A stretch of DNA of 64,000 bases, from NCBI GenBank assembly GCA_016722525.1, contig JADKJB010000003.1, positions 310,001 to 374,000 on the forward strand. The letters are read 5' to 3'. Numbering within the stretch: the stretch's first letter is position 1; each line of letters opens with the position of its first letter. The position numbers and the translations under genes are program-made. Shown here piece by piece: positions 47,103 through 59,184 of this stretch. The notes beneath the pieces were generated by a model. That model had not been told where the DNA came from. It searched no databases and saw only the letters and a program-made list of their open reading frames with translations. The DNA is from Bacteroidota bacterium (GTDB taxonomy: Bacteria > Bacteroidota > Bacteroidia > AKYH767-A > OLB10).

Positions 47103-50100
47103 TTGAAGGTGTATTTTAAAAGTTTACTAAAATTCGGTGTTTCTTTGGGCTTTGCCATTCCGGTTATTGGATTGGTTATGGCAGGGTCACCTAAAATAAC
47201 TTCTGATTACAGATATGCCAGCTTTGATCAAGCCGGATCCTCCATGGAAATGCCTCCTGATTCAGGCAAAAAAGATTCCATTAAACTCCCGTATCCCTGG
47301 AAAGACAATCTTACCGACCCACTTTCCAACAAACCAAGTGAAAGCCCGATGTATCTGGCTGATCCCTCTAATATTCAAATGGGGATTGATTATGATCCGG
47401 AAGAGAATCAATATAACATCAATGAAAAGATGGGGGATATGTTTTACCGAAACCCTACTTATCTCACTTTTGATGAATTTGTAAGAAGTGAATACAGTAA
47501 ATCAACGAAAAATTATTGGAAAGAAATTTCTGAAAACAGTTCAGAAACACAAAAGAAAAGTATCATTCCAAAAATATATGTCGGTGGACAAGCTTTTGAT
47601 AGAATTTTGGTGGGAACACGATTGATATACGTCCTCAAGGGTCAGCGGAGTTAACTTTTGGTGTTAACATTTACAGAAACGACAATCCCTCTATTCCCGA
47701 AAAGCAGCGTAGAAACGCTTCGTTCGATTTTAAAGAAAAAATTCAGATGAACGTTGTGGGTAACATTGGAGAAAAGATGAAACTCACTACGAATTACAAT
47801 ACGGAAGCCAGTTTTGATTTTGAAAACAAAATGAAGCTCGAGTATACAGGATATGAAGATGAGATCATTAAAAAATTAGAAGCCGGTAACGTATCTCTTC
47901 CCTTATCAGGATCACTTATTCAGGGCAGTCAGAGTTTGTTTGGTATTAAAGCACAATTACAATTTGGTCGATTAAAAGTAACCACTGTAATATCGCAACA
48001 AGAGGGTCAAGCATCAACCATTGATGTTCCTCCGGGCGGAGGGCAAGTTTCAAAATTTGAAATACCTGTAGATCAGTATGAAGCCAACAAGCATTATTTT
48101 CTTTCCAATTATTTCAAAGATAATTACGATAACGCATTAAGGAATCTTCCTATTATTAATTCATCAACGAACATTTCCAAGCTGGAAGTGTGGATCACCA
48201 ACAAAAACAGTAGTACTGAAAATACCCGTGACATTGTTGCATTCATGGATCTGGGTGAATACAATATTTTCAGTAGTGCATTTGTTTCACAGGGCACTTC
48301 TGTTTATCCTTCAGATAGTTTATCAAATAACCTTTATAATTTGATGAACACCCAATACCTGTCGAATCGTGATATAAATACAGTATCTCAAAGCCTTGAT
48401 CCCCTTGCCGGGCCGCCTTATAACTTTGCGCCTCAACAAGATTATGTTCGTTTAGTTGGTGCTCGCAAACTCAATCAAAATGAATATACTTTTAATCCTC
48501 GTCTCGGTTATATTTCGCTCAATCAATCGCTCAATTCTAATGAGGTACTGGCTGTAGCATTTGAATACACAGTTGGGAATACAGTTCTTAAAGTAGGTGA
48601 TCTTACTACTGCTGGTATCAATCCTCCGAAGACATTGTTCGTGAAATTGTTGAAAAGCACTAACATTAATCCTAAATTACCGACTTGGGATTTGATGATG
48701 AAAAACGTTTATTCAGTTGGATCTTTTCAGATTCAGAAAGAAAACTTTAAACTGAATATTATTTATAACGACAATTCCGATGGGTTGAAAAAATTAATTA
48801 TCTGCCTGTGCCAACATCGGAAGTCAATTTATCAGGCAAGCCTATTATCCAGGTGATGGGTCTCGATAAACTGGATGGAAGGAACGATCCTTTTGCTGAT
48901 GGAATTTTTGACTATGTAGATGGCTATACAATTAACTCCAGCACCGGAAGAGTTATTTTCCCTGTTCGCGAACCTTTTGGAAAATACTTGCGATCTCAGT
49001 TTTTAAATAATACACTTGCAAATCAATTTGTTTATGAACAATTGTATGATTCTACACGTACTTCTGCTCAACAATTGCCGGAACTCAATAGGTTCACACT
49101 TATAGGAAGTTATCAGAGTTCATCAAGTTCCGAAATTTTTCTGAATGCTATTAATATTCCCCAAGGATCTGTAATGGTTACTGCCGGCGGAGTGCCTCTA
49201 ACCGAAAATGTTGATTATACTGTAGATTATAATCTTGGTCGTGTGAAAATTATTAATGCAGGAATTCTGGCCTCTGCAACCCCAATAAAAATTTCGCTTG
49301 AAAGTAATTCTCTTTTCAGCATACAGTCGAAGTCGTTATATGGTGCTCGGTTTGATTATCTGGTAAACAAAGACTTCAATGTTGGAGGAACCATTCTTTA
49401 TTTAAATGAACGTCCAATTACCCGCAAAGTAAACATAGGTGATGAACCGATACGAAATACAATCTGGGGCGTTGATGGAACGTACACCACAAAATCACGG
49501 TTTATTACCAGAATGATTGATAAGCTTCCTTTCCTTGAAACTAAAGCGGAATCAAATATTACAGTTACCGGAGAGTTTGCCAATCTTATTCCGGGAACAT
49601 CAAAAGCAATTGGTAAAAACGGCAACGCCTATATTGATGACTTTGAGGGAAGTCAATCGACTATTGATCTAAAAAATCCGGGCACCTGGTATTTGGCTTC
49701 AATTCCGCAGGGGCAGAGTATTTTCCCTGAGGCGGTCTATAATGATTCGTTGATTTCAGGATTTAATCGTGCAAAACTTGCCTGGTATACTATTGATCCC
49801 ACAGTTTTTTATAGAAGCAATAGTAACTTATTACCTCCAAACATTACAACAACGGATCTTTCCAATCATAACGTTCGTGAAGTTTTAGAAACAGAGTTAT
49901 TCCCATTTAAACAAAATTCAACAGGACAAGCTACCAACCTGAATATACTCAACCTTGCCTTTTACCCTGAGCAACGCGGACCATACAACTTTAATGTCAA
50001 CGGACTTAATACAGATGGAACACTTGCCAATCCTGTTGGAAGCTGGGCAGGAATTATGCGCAGAATAGAAACCTACGATTTTGAAACAGCGAACGTCGAA

Positions 50101-53100
50101 TTTATTCAGTTTTGGCTCATGGATCCTTTCAATGATGAATCGGTAACTTCAGGAGGAGGGTCACTCTATTTTAACCTGGGTGACATTTCAGAAGATATCC
50201 TTAAAGATTCATACCGTTCTTTTGAAAATGGATTACCTTCTCCAACAAACAACTTAACTGTTGATTCCACAAATTGGGGTTTGGTTCCCCAATCACAAAG
50301 TATAGTCAATGCATTTGATAATGATCCCAACTCAAGAGCAGCACAAGATGTTGGATTGGACGGACTATCAACTATTAACGAAAGAGATTTCTTCAAGCAG
50401 CAATATATTGATGCCATTGTTAGTGCATTCGGTTTAGGTTCCGCTGCTTATCAAAATGCACTCACCGATCCTGCCGGAGATAATTTTCAATATTTCAGAG
50501 GAAGCATTTTAGATGATAACAATGCTGATATTTTAACCCGATACAAAAACTACAATAATACGGAAGGTAACTCTACCACTTCGGAACAATCTCCTGAGGA
50601 CTACTCTACATCGGCAACTAATTTGCCTGATGGGGAGGACATCAACAGGGATAATACCATGAGTGATTTTGAAAATTATTTTCAATACAAAGTTGATATT
50701 AGCTCGGGGCAGATGGTAGTAGGTTCAAATTATATAGTTGATCAGGTAACAACTTCTGTGCAAACTCGTGATAACAGCGTAAAAAATATAAAATGGTATC
50801 AGTTTAAAATTCCTGTTAATACTCCTACTGAAGTAATTGGAACAGGTGCAGATCTTAAATCTGTAAATTTTATAAGGATGTTCCTAAAGGATTTTAGTGA
50901 TACTTTGGTATTGCGGTTTGCAAAACTTGAACTTTTACGTGGAGAATGGAGAAAATACCAATTCTCTTTGCTTTCAAATGGGGAGTATATTCCGGTTGAT
51001 CCCAGTGTAACTCCTTTTGATGTTACGGTTGTAAATCTGGAAGAGAACGGCGATCGCACCCCTATCAGGTATGTATTGCCTCCCGGAATTGAAAGAGAAA
51101 CTAATGTAGGATCAACCAACCTTCAACAATTAAATGAACAGTCATTAAGTTTGAAAGTTTGTAATCTCGAAGATGGCGATGCACGCGCTGCCTATAAAAA
51201 CACACAGTTCGATGTAAGGAATTACAAAAAAGTAAAGATGTATCTCCATGCTGAAGATGGTGGTTTGAGTGATGAACTGCAAGATGGTGAAGTAACAGCA
51301 TTTGTCAGAATGGGATCAGATTTCACCAACAACTATTATGAGTATGAGATTCCGTTAAAAGTTACCCGATTTGGGGCAACAGTAGATACCGACATTTGGC
51401 CCGTGGATAATAACATGGAAATAAATGTGGAGGAGTTGATAAATGGCAAGTTGAAACGAAACAATGTGTATGCTGTAACCGGTTCAGCTAACAGTGTGCC
51501 CTATACGTTTAGTGATGGAACCAGAAAAATTACCATAGTAGGTAACCCCACACTTAGCGAGGTAAAAACGCTGATGATTGGAATAAGAAATCCTAAAAAA
51601 GATTTAAATCCCGGAGATGACGGCGCTTCTAAATGCGTGGTTCTTTGGGTGAATGAACTACGCATGAACGATTTCGATAACAATGGCGGATGGGCTGCCA
51701 ATGCCAGGGTCACCACTAAGCTGGCGGACCTTGGAACTTTGACTCTTTCGGGTGCGAAAAGTACAGATGGATTTGGTAGCCTGGAAAGTAAACTCAACGA
51801 TCGTCAGAAAGAAAACATTTCACAATACGATTTATCAACTTCATTAGAATTCGGAAAATTTTTCCCGCAAAAAACAGGCATTTCATTGCCATTATACTTC
51901 GGTTATTCAGAAGTGTTTAGCAATCCTCAATTCAACCCACTCGATCCCGACGTGCCTTTTGAAGATGCACTTGATGCCCTTGAAGATCAATCCGAGCGCG
52001 CGCAATTAAAACGTATTGCTCAGGATTATACCAAACGACAAAGTATCAATCTGACCAATATCAAAAAGAATCGAACAGGTGGCGCAGGAAAACCTAAGAT
52101 ATATGATATTGAAAATTTTAATTTGTCATTAGGGTATACACAGGTTTATCATCGAAATATAAATTTAGAGTACGATAATCAAAAAGACTATCTCGCTGCT
52201 TTAGGCTATAATTATTTGACACAACCTGCTTATATAACGCCTTTCGGAAAATCGAAATTCACTCAGAAATCGAAATGGGTTAAACCTATTAAAGATCTCA
52301 ATATTAATTTTGTGCCAACCAGTTTCACTTTCAGAACAGATATAAACAGGCATTACGGAGAAACGCAAGTCCGGGATCTTTCTGATTTTTCTTTTAGGCA
52401 GCCAGCTACTTACAATAAAACATTTATCACCACTCGCCAGTATTCCTTTGGGTACGATATCACCCGTTCTATTAAATTTGACTTTACAGCCAACAACATT
52501 GCAAATATTGATGAGCCTTATGGTAAGTTAGATACTGAAGCTAAAAAGGATTCAGTGAAAAATAACTTTTGGAATCTGGGGAGAAATATTGACTATCGAC
52601 ATGGTGGATCATTAAGTTACAATGTTCCATTAAATAAGTTTCCTGCAACAGATTGGATTTCACTGAATGCCAAATATCTTTTCGATTACCACTGGCAAAC
52701 TGGGCCACTGGCAATAATTACTCAAACAAATCAATTGGGTATTAACCCTTCAATTGGAAACACCATTCAAAATTCCAACACGCAACAAATTAACAGCACG
52801 TTTACAATGACGACACTTTATAACAAAGTGCCGTTATTCAAGAAGTTGCTTGGCCCTAAACCTCCTAAGCCTATTGCTAAGCCCAAAGTTGAAACGAAGC
52901 CAGCAGTTGTGGACACAGCAGGCGGTAAGAAGCCACCTCCAATTAAAAAGAAGGATAGAACCTATAGTGATGTAACAAGGGCATTTGCTAAAGTCATTTT
53001 CAGTCTAAAAAATGTATCATTAAATTATAGTCAAACAAACGGAACATTGTTGCCCGGTTTCAACAGAACACCTGAGTTATTGGGCCAAAATTTTTATACT

Positions 53101-54048
53101 GATGATGATGGAAAATCCCAAATGGCTCCAGGTTTGCCTTTTGCATTTGGAAGCCAAAAAGATATTCGATCAACAGCAGCCAAAAACCGATGGCTGACCA
53201 CCGATACCGTATTTAACACCGCATTGTTGCAAACCTATACGGAGAATATTACCGGACGGGCTACCATTGAACCGGCAAATGGCTTAAGGATTGAGTTAAA
53301 TGCAAACAGAAATTATGCACGAAGCGTTTCTGAAATTCCAAGAGCTTCTAATGATGGCGAATACAATTCCTTCTCCAGATTGGAATCAGGTAATTTTAGC
53401 ATGTCTTTCATTTCCATAAATACTGCTTTCACAAAAGATCGCAAAGATTATAGTTCGGCTGTGTTTGATGAATTTTCAGCAAACAGAAGAATTATTTCAC
53501 TTCGATTGGCAGAGGTAAATGGATTATCAAATGGAGTAGATGCATTTGGATTTGCTGATGGTTATGGCCCCACATCGCAAGAGGTACTTACCTATTCTTT
53601 CATTGCTGCCTATAGTGGAAAGTCGGCGGATAAGATAAAACTGAATTCTTTCCCTTCTATTCCTAATGTAAACTGGCGCATCACCTATGATGGATTGTCG
53701 AAATTAAAATTCGCAAAAAAATTATTCAATAGTGTTAACTTGACGCACGGTTACAGATCCTCCTATGGCATATCTTCTTTCAATTCAAGTTTGTTGTACA
53801 AGCAAGATGGATCTGCACGTGATTTGAGTAACAACTTTATACCTAAAGAAGAATACGGGCAGGTTACAATCAATGAACAATTCAGTCCATTAATTGGAGT
53901 CGATGTTAATTTCAAAAACAATAAACTAACAACCCGTTTTGAATATAAACGCGACAGAAACATGTCGCTGTCATTCACAGATATTCAATTGTCAGAAATT
54001 AAATACACAGCAGCTGGTATCAGTATCCGATTTACTTTGGCGCAATAA
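47103..54048 (+). CDS. sprA: T9SS outer-membrane translocon protein SprA, frame broken at two places
   Basis: Forms the large outer-membrane channel of the type IX secretion system and is needed for gliding in motile relatives. The ORFs 47103-47654, 47747-48856 and 48808-54048 join into about 2,315 residues, near the usual size. Break 1: four Ts at 47605-47608 should be five, giving NTIDIRPQGSAELTFGVNIYR. Break 2: six As at 48788-48793 should be seven, giving INYLPVPTSEVNLSG. Conserved SprA stretches include ANARVTTKLADLGTLTLSG and the repeated Gly/aromatic barrel strands. The start is TTG 47103 or GTG 47109; no ATG is in frame after the upstream stop. The order ruvA-sprA-gcvH is conserved in the phylum. 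Confidence 0.94.
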
Positions 54049-54086
54049 AATCTTGATAATTTAAGAGGGAATGGCCCTTTTGCTGA

Positions 54087-54118
54087 GTTGAGGTTTTTAA
54101 CTAAAACCATTATATTTG
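54087..54118 (+). promoter_or_regulatory. Putative promoter of gcvH
   Basis: GTTG (54087-54090), a 20-base spacer and TATATTTG (54111-54118), an exact -7 box. The start codon is 37 bases after it. Confidence 0.45.
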
Positions 54119-54154
54119 TAGCATCGCTGACAGAACTCAAAAAATTATACTACT

Positions 54155-54535
54155 ATGAATTTCCCACAAGAATTAAAGTACACCAAAGACCATGAATGGA
54201 TCCGTATTGAAGGTGACATTGCTACAATAGGAATCACCGATTTTGCTCAAGGAGAATTAGGTGACATCGTTTATGTTGACATCGACACAGTTGGTGATTC
54301 CATTGATAAGGAAGCGGTTTTCGGTACTGTTGAAGCCGTAAAAACAGTTTCAGATCTATTTATGCCGGTCAGCGGTGAAATCGTTGAGTTTAATAAGGCT
54401 CTTGAAACACAGCCTGAAATGGTCAATACAGATCCTTATGGAGCTGGATGGATGGTGAAGGTGAAGATGACAAACACTGATGAGCTGGCTGCATTACTTT
54501 CAGCAAGTGATTACAGTGCATTGGTAAGTGCCTGA
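54155..54535 (+). CDS. gcvH: Glycine cleavage system H protein
   Basis: 126 residues, normal for the family. K63 in FGTVEAVKTVSDLFMP is the lipoyl-attachment lysine. It carries the aminomethyl group between the P, T and L proteins of glycine cleavage. It also serves as a lipoyl donor in some bacteria. It sits after sprA as in other Bacteroidota and has its own likely promoter. No gcvP or gcvT is in the window. Confidence 0.97.
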   Translation: MNFPQELKYTKDHEWIRIEGDIATIGITDFAQGELGDIVYVDIDTVGDSIDKEAVFGTVEAVKTVSDLFMPVSGEIVEFNKALETQPEMVNTDPYGAGWMVKVKMTNTDELAALLSASDYSALVSA

Positions 54536-54561
54536 TAATTCAAAAAAAAGGACTTGCCACC

Positions 54562-54942
54562 ATGATCCGATATTATTTGGCTCCTTTGTTTTGGGCTGGT
54601 ATCATTCTGTTTCTCAGTAGTATACCTTCGAATGATTTGCCGGATTTTTCATTTTGGACATTGTTTTCTTTCGACAAATTCGCACATGTTGTAATGTATG
54701 CAATTCTGTCATTTCAGGTGATGAAAGCGTGTGTGAGGCAGTACGCAAATAAAAGTCTTCGTTATAAGGCCGTTAAAGTATCAGTTGTAACAGGTGTGAT
54801 TTATGGTGGATTGATTGAACTTTTTCAGGAATATATGCTGACCGATCGTTATGGTGATTGGATGGATTTGATTTCTAACATTGTTGGAACTATTTTAGGA
54901 ATAGTCTTGTTCAAATTGATATTTTTTGAATATGTTCAATAA
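54562..54942 (+). CDS. VanZ-like family membrane protein
   Basis: 126 residues with four predicted membrane helices. The pattern ILFLSSIP near the start, FDKFAHVVMYAILSF in the middle, and GGLIELFQEYMLTDRYGDWMDLISNIVGTILG near the end is that of the VanZ/YfiM family. It lies 26 bases after gcvH and is probably in the same transcript. The role is unknown in this phylum; teicoplanin-resistance VanZ is only a remote relative. Confidence 0.9.
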   Translation: MIRYYLAPLFWAGIILFLSSIPSNDLPDFSFWTLFSFDKFAHVVMYAILSFQVMKACVRQYANKSLRYKAVKVSVVTGVIYGGLIELFQEYMLTDRYGDWMDLISNIVGTILGIVLFKLIFFEYVQ

Positions 54943-55491
54943 GGAGTTGTTTCAAAAAATTATTTCCTGATAAGCCCGTTGAAACTATTTTAAATAATAA
55001 GATACAGAATAGATGTACTGGCTCTTCTTAAATATTAAGCGGAGATAAAAATTGTTAACCGGCAGTTTATTTGAATAGCCGGTTCATTCGATTTAATTCA
55101 GGATAAATTTCAACTTTAACTTTTAGCAACAAAAAGCCTTTTTATATTTTTATTTGCTTACTCTTAAGTTAGTGTTTTATGTTAAATTCGTAAAAGCTGA
55201 GCCAGTAAAGTTCACCAAACAAAAGTATAAATGAGGAATTGATTCTATTTTCATTAGCATCAGATTAGATTAATTTATTACAAGTCAATAGAACTTCCAG
55301 GATTACTGAGATATATAATGTTAGGTATACGAACAGCTGCAGCAGGAAGAGGAATTGATAATAGTGAGTTGGAGCATTTATTTCAGTTTAGTTTTAATCT
55401 TAAGATTCGTGCTTAAAAGGAGTATGGCAACAATATCATTTTAATTGGTCACAGCATAAAAATTGAGTAAATTTCACAAAATAATTTTATC
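54943..55491. other. Intergenic region, no supported gene
   Basis: Contains an inverted repeat, AACCGGC (55057-55063) with GCCGGTT (55078-55084), a perfect 7-bp stem with a 14-base loop and no T-run. A 32-codon ORF from ATG 55318 has no recognisable product. Nothing else is supported. Confidence 0.4.
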
Positions 55492-56406
55492 ATGACAAGT
55501 TCAACAAACAATCACAATGGGGTTTATCCTGCCTATGAGATCAGACCTATTGATGAGTCACAATTTTTACAGGAACATCAAACGCGTTGGACAAATTTAA
55601 AATTTGCAATTCGAGTATTTGCTCAATTTATGAAGGGATTCAGAGCACTGCATTTTACAGGCCCCTGTTTTACAGTTTTTGGTTCTGCGCGATTTAAAGA
55701 AGATCATGAATATTATAAAGTTGCTTATGCATTTGGAAAAGCTTTTGCAAAAATGGGTGCAACAGTAATGACCGGCGGTGGTCCCGGACTCATGGAAGCT
55801 GCCAATAAAGGTGCTTATGAAAATGGAGGTTATTCTGTTGGGTGCAATATTTTTTTGCCACATGAACAATTGGTCAATCCATTTATGCACCGATGGGTGG
55901 TGATTCGATATTTCTTTATAAGAAAAGTATTAATGCTTAAATATTCTTTTGGTTTTGTAGTTATGCCGGGAGGATTTGGAACCATGGATGAGTTGTTTGA
56001 AACATGTACACTAATTCAGACCCGAACAATCAGAAATTTTCCCATTGTCGTTTATGGCCTTTCCTATCATGAACCATTAAGAAATTTTTTTCAAAAAATG
56101 ATTTTGGAAAAAACAATCAGTGAAGAGGACCTGAAATTAGTGCTCTTTACAGATAATGTTGAGGAAGGAATAAATCACATTCAAAAATACTTGCGTGAAA
56201 ATTATCATATTGAACCTGTTAAACCACTGCCTTGGCTGTTAGAGAGAAAAAGAAAAAATAAATTTAATCAATTCTTAGAATTGATTTGGCTGGTTTGGAT
56301 GCTATCACGACCTGTTTGTTTGAATAAAAAAATAAATTTTCGTTTTCGGGTTACAGTTCTGGAATGCAATTATTTTTTCTGCGCTGCACTTATTTTATTG
56401 TCCTGA
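55492..56406 (+). CDS. LOG/TIGR00730 family Rossmann-fold protein (putative phosphoribohydrolase)
   Basis: 304 residues. The LOG motif PGGFGTMDELFE and the upstream MTGGGPGLMEAANKGAYENGG are clear, and FGSARF matches the family start. Relatives cleave nucleoside 5'-monophosphates (cytokinin-activating LOG type), but many bacterial members lack a proven substrate. Usual members in this phylum end around residue 240-250. The last 55 residues here (FLELIWLVWMLSRPVCLNKK onward) are hydrophobic and unlike the family; they may come from a frameshift or read-through near 56270. Confidence 0.88.
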   Translation: MTSSTNNHNGVYPAYEIRPIDESQFLQEHQTRWTNLKFAIRVFAQFMKGFRALHFTGPCFTVFGSARFKEDHEYYKVAYAFGKAFAKMGATVMTGGGPGLMEAANKGAYENGGYSVGCNIFLPHEQLVNPFMHRWVVIRYFFIRKVLMLKYSFGFVVMPGGFGTMDELFETCTLIQTRTIRNFPIVVYGLSYHEPLRNFFQKMILEKTISEEDLKLVLFTDNVEEGINHIQKYLRENYHIEPVKPLPWLLERKRKNKFNQFLELIWLVWMLSRPVCLNKKINFRFRVTVLECNYFFCAALILLS

Positions 56407-56489
56407 ATACTATCCATTTGAAATGGAGGCTCTAAAATAAATAGGAAGGAGTTTGCTTTGAAGTGGAATTCACATAAATTCCTAATAGA

Positions 56490-57395
56490 TTAGTCTTTTG
56501 AAAAGTACTCTCCAGACTGGTAAACTCCAGTATTTTGTTTTTGGATTTGCATCAAAAGATCATTTGCCAAGGAGCTGGCTCCAAATCTGAAAAAATCCGG
56601 AGTGAGCCAGGCCTCCCCTAATGTTTCTCGTAAAACAACCAGGTATTGTAACGCCAATTTAGCTGTGGCAATTCCACCGGCAGGTTTCATTCCAATCATT
56701 TTGCCTTCATTATAATAGAAATCACGAATTGCTTCAAGCATCACCAGGGTAACCGGCAGCGTTGCGGCAGGCTGAATTTTTCCGGTAGATGTTTTTATAA
56801 AATCAGCTCCGGCGTACATGGCCAGATCACTTGCTTTTCTGACATTATCCAATGTACTTAATTCTCCTGTTTCTAAAATAACTTTCAAATGTGCCTTTCC
56901 GCAAACTTCTTTAATGGCAGCGATTTCATCAAACACATAATTGAATTCCCCCATGAGAAAATGACCTCTGGATATAACCATATCTATTTCATCGGCACCT
57001 TCGGCAACAGCATATTTAGTTTCCCGCAACTTTATGTCACGGGTCGACATACCACTTGGGAAGGCGGTAGCAACTGATGCCACTTTTATTTTAGTGCCAA
57101 TAAGTGCTTTTTTAGCGATAGCTACCATGTTGGGATACACGCATACTGCAGCAGCCGAAGGGATATCCGGAAGAGATTCATGAGGACGAATAGCTTTGGA
57201 GCAGAGCTGTTTTACCTTTCCTGGTGTATCTTTAGCATCAAGAGTAGTAAGGTCCATCATGCTAATGGCCATACGTAATGCATCCATTTTTGAAGATGCT
57301 TTTATACTTCTTTTGGTAAGCCTTGAAACTCGTTCTTCAATTCCAACCTGGTCTATGGTTGGAGAATTGCTTAGGATTGATTTTATAGAAGCCAT
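56490..57395 (-). CDS. deoC: Deoxyribose-phosphate aldolase
   Basis: 301 residues. The catalytic signature DFIKTSTGK with Schiff-base lysine K201 is present, plus EIDMVISRGHFL and the phosphate-binding GMKPAGGIATAKLAL. It splits 2-deoxyribose 5-phosphate into acetaldehyde and glyceraldehyde 3-phosphate in deoxynucleoside catabolism. It is longer than the E. coli enzyme because of an N-terminal extension of about 50 residues, common in this phylum. It is alone on its strand here. Confidence 0.96.
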   Translation of the reverse strand: MASIKSILSNSPTIDQVGIEERVSRLTKRSIKASSKMDALRMAISMMDLTTLDAKDTPGKVKQLCSKAIRPHESLPDIPSAAAVCVYPNMVAIAKKALIGTKIKVASVATAFPSGMSTRDIKLRETKYAVAEGADEIDMVISRGHFLMGEFNYVFDEIAAIKEVCGKAHLKVILETGELSTLDNVRKASDLAMYAGADFIKTSTGKIQPAATLPVTLVMLEAIRDFYYNEGKMIGMKPAGGIATAKLALQYLVVLRETLGEAWLTPDFFRFGASSLANDLLMQIQKQNTGVYQSGEYFSKD

Positions 57396-57500
57396 AAGTT
57401 AAGGTCAAAGAAAAACTGAGAGCACTAAATTAACTGATATTTTCGAAAAAAAACAAGTGAAAGATTCTTTGAGTTTTAACATGATTGACGTTTTTCAACA

Positions 57501-58775
57501 TTACTTCACAATAACAATTCTTTTCACAAGAAATCCTTTTTCTGTTGAGGCACGTAACATATAAACTCCTTCAGCTTTATCTGAAAGATCAATATTTATA
57601 GTTGAAGAATATGCTATTTTTTGAATTGAATCATATATTTTTCTTCCTCCCATATCCATCAATTCCAATGACACTGAAGTGGCAGCAGGAAAATTGAATT
57701 GTACTTCAAACTTTCCATTTGAAATAGTTGGAGAAATGGTTATAAAGGATGGATCCAGAATTTCATTCACTCCAACTGGAACACAGCCCAAAGAAGTTAA
57801 TAGCTGAGATCTTAAAGTTGTTATCGCTGCATTCATTCTGGTAGATTGACCAAGAGAAAATATATTCATGCAGTTATCATCAGTATAATCCATGTAGTTT
57901 TCATACATATCTACCATATTTGCAGTGTAAGGGGGAGGAAAAGGAGTTACCTCTGTACAAGTATTTGGAGTGTTTGTTGGACAACCAAATGCGGGATTGG
58001 CTGTTGGAGGGGTATCGCAAATAAAATCTCCACTTGTAGCGCAGTTATTTGCTGAAGTCCCAACACATCCACTATTAAATGTATGTTGTAAATTTAGCCA
58101 ATGCCCTACTTCATGTGTAATGGTTCGGCCTAAATCATATGCTGAAATCGTTCCCGGAACATTAGGTCCTCCTACGGCAGAATAAAGTGCTACCACATGG
58201 TCATTACCGGTAGAGCCAGGGGGTAGATTCGCGTAACCTAACAGGCCGCCACCTAAATCACCAATATATATATTCAGATATTTGGTATGATCCCATTCCG
58301 GAGAAACAGTATGTGGATTATTCGGGAAGGATCCTGTATAAGAAACTCTGACTATTCCATCAGTAGCGGTACCCGTTGGTGTACGTTGAGCCAAACAAAA
58401 TTGAATTTGGGTATTAGCCGCAACAGGAAGAAACATAGAACGCGTATTTATTGCATCTACATTTGTTCTCGAATAATCTTTGTTTAAGACATCAATTTGT
58501 TCAAACAACCTGTTGTCGGGTATGTTTTGGGCGGTGTTGGTGTATAAAACATGAAAGACTACCGGTATGGTAACGACCAATCCTGCCTTGAATTCAGGAT
58601 TTTCCAAGATTAATCGATCAGCGGCCTCGTTAAGAGCCGTTCTCTGTTTTTTCAGCTCCGGAAAAGCTAAATCCAGTGCAGCTTGATGCTCATCCGTTCC
58701 GCAACGCTGGATTTGTCCATTTGAACTCAACACTAAAAAGAAAAATAATACGCTGAGTAATATTCGTGATTTCAT
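57501..58775 (-). CDS. Secreted M43-family (pappalysin-like) zinc protease with T9SS type A domain
   Basis: 424 residues. Signal peptide (about 1-20). The peptidase domain has HEVGH (221-225) and third ligand H231 (HEVGHWLNLQH), with the Met-turn region in NYMDYTDDNCMNIFS. This is the cytophagalysin/pappalysin arrangement. The pairs of cysteines in the catalytic domain are typical of the extracellular family. From about 345 it has a T9SS type A domain (SPTISNGKFEVQFNFP...EGVYMLRAST). It is probably secreted or surface-bound, acting on extracellular protein. The gene is complete. Confidence 0.92.
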   Translation of the reverse strand: MKSRILLSVLFFFLVLSSNGQIQRCGTDEHQAALDLAFPELKKQRTALNEAADRLILENPEFKAGLVVTIPVVFHVLYTNTAQNIPDNRLFEQIDVLNKDYSRTNVDAINTRSMFLPVAANTQIQFCLAQRTPTGTATDGIVRVSYTGSFPNNPHTVSPEWDHTKYLNIYIGDLGGGLLGYANLPPGSTGNDHVVALYSAVGGPNVPGTISAYDLGRTITHEVGHWLNLQHTFNSGCVGTSANNCATSGDFICDTPPTANPAFGCPTNTPNTCTEVTPFPPPYTANMVDMYENYMDYTDDNCMNIFSLGQSTRMNAAITTLRSQLLTSLGCVPVGVNEILDPSFITISPTISNGKFEVQFNFPAATSVSLELMDMGGRKIYDSIQKIAYSSTINIDLSDKAEGVYMLRASTEKGFLVKRIVIVK

Positions 58776-58868
58776 AATAATTGGGGTTTTGAAATGTTTA
58801 TCAAAAATAACAAATATTATTAAAATTCCAAATTTTACTTAATTTTAACCCAACAAACATGTATTCCA

Positions 58869-59099
58869 ATGCAAGTAAAAGTACTTTTTTTTCCCCTTCA
58901 GGATTTCACAAAGATTAAAGAGATGGAGGTTGAAAATTGCGAAACCAAGTCTGAATTGAAGCTTTTTCTTTCTGAAGCCTATCCGGGAATAGAAAAAATT
59001 TCATTTGCCATTTCGGTAAATAGGATTATTAATCCAGCCAATGAATTGCTTACAGATGGGGATGAGGTGGCATTGTTGCCTCCTTTTTCAGGCGGATGA
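58869..59099 (+). CDS. moaD: MoaD/ThiS family sulfur carrier, molybdopterin synthase small subunit
   Basis: 76 residues, the usual length. It has a beta-grasp layout with the conserved C-terminal end DGDEVALLPPFSGG. The terminal Gly-Gly is what MoeB adenylates and loads with sulfur. It starts the molybdenum-cofactor cluster, with moaA 111 bases downstream. No moaE is in the window; it may lie past the right edge. Confidence 0.93.
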   Translation: MQVKVLFFPLQDFTKIKEMEVENCETKSELKLFLSEAYPGIEKISFAISVNRIINPANELLTDGDEVALLPPFSGG

Positions 59100-59184
59100 A
59101 AACAGAATGGTCGATTTTCTTTTTAATAATTTTGGTATTATATGAATTTGATGGTGAAAACGTTCAGGTAAAACCAATATTAGC

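Noticed and set aside
55318..55416. 32-codon ORF MLGIRTAAAGRG
   Set aside because: No family, no promoter or start signal, too short to trust.
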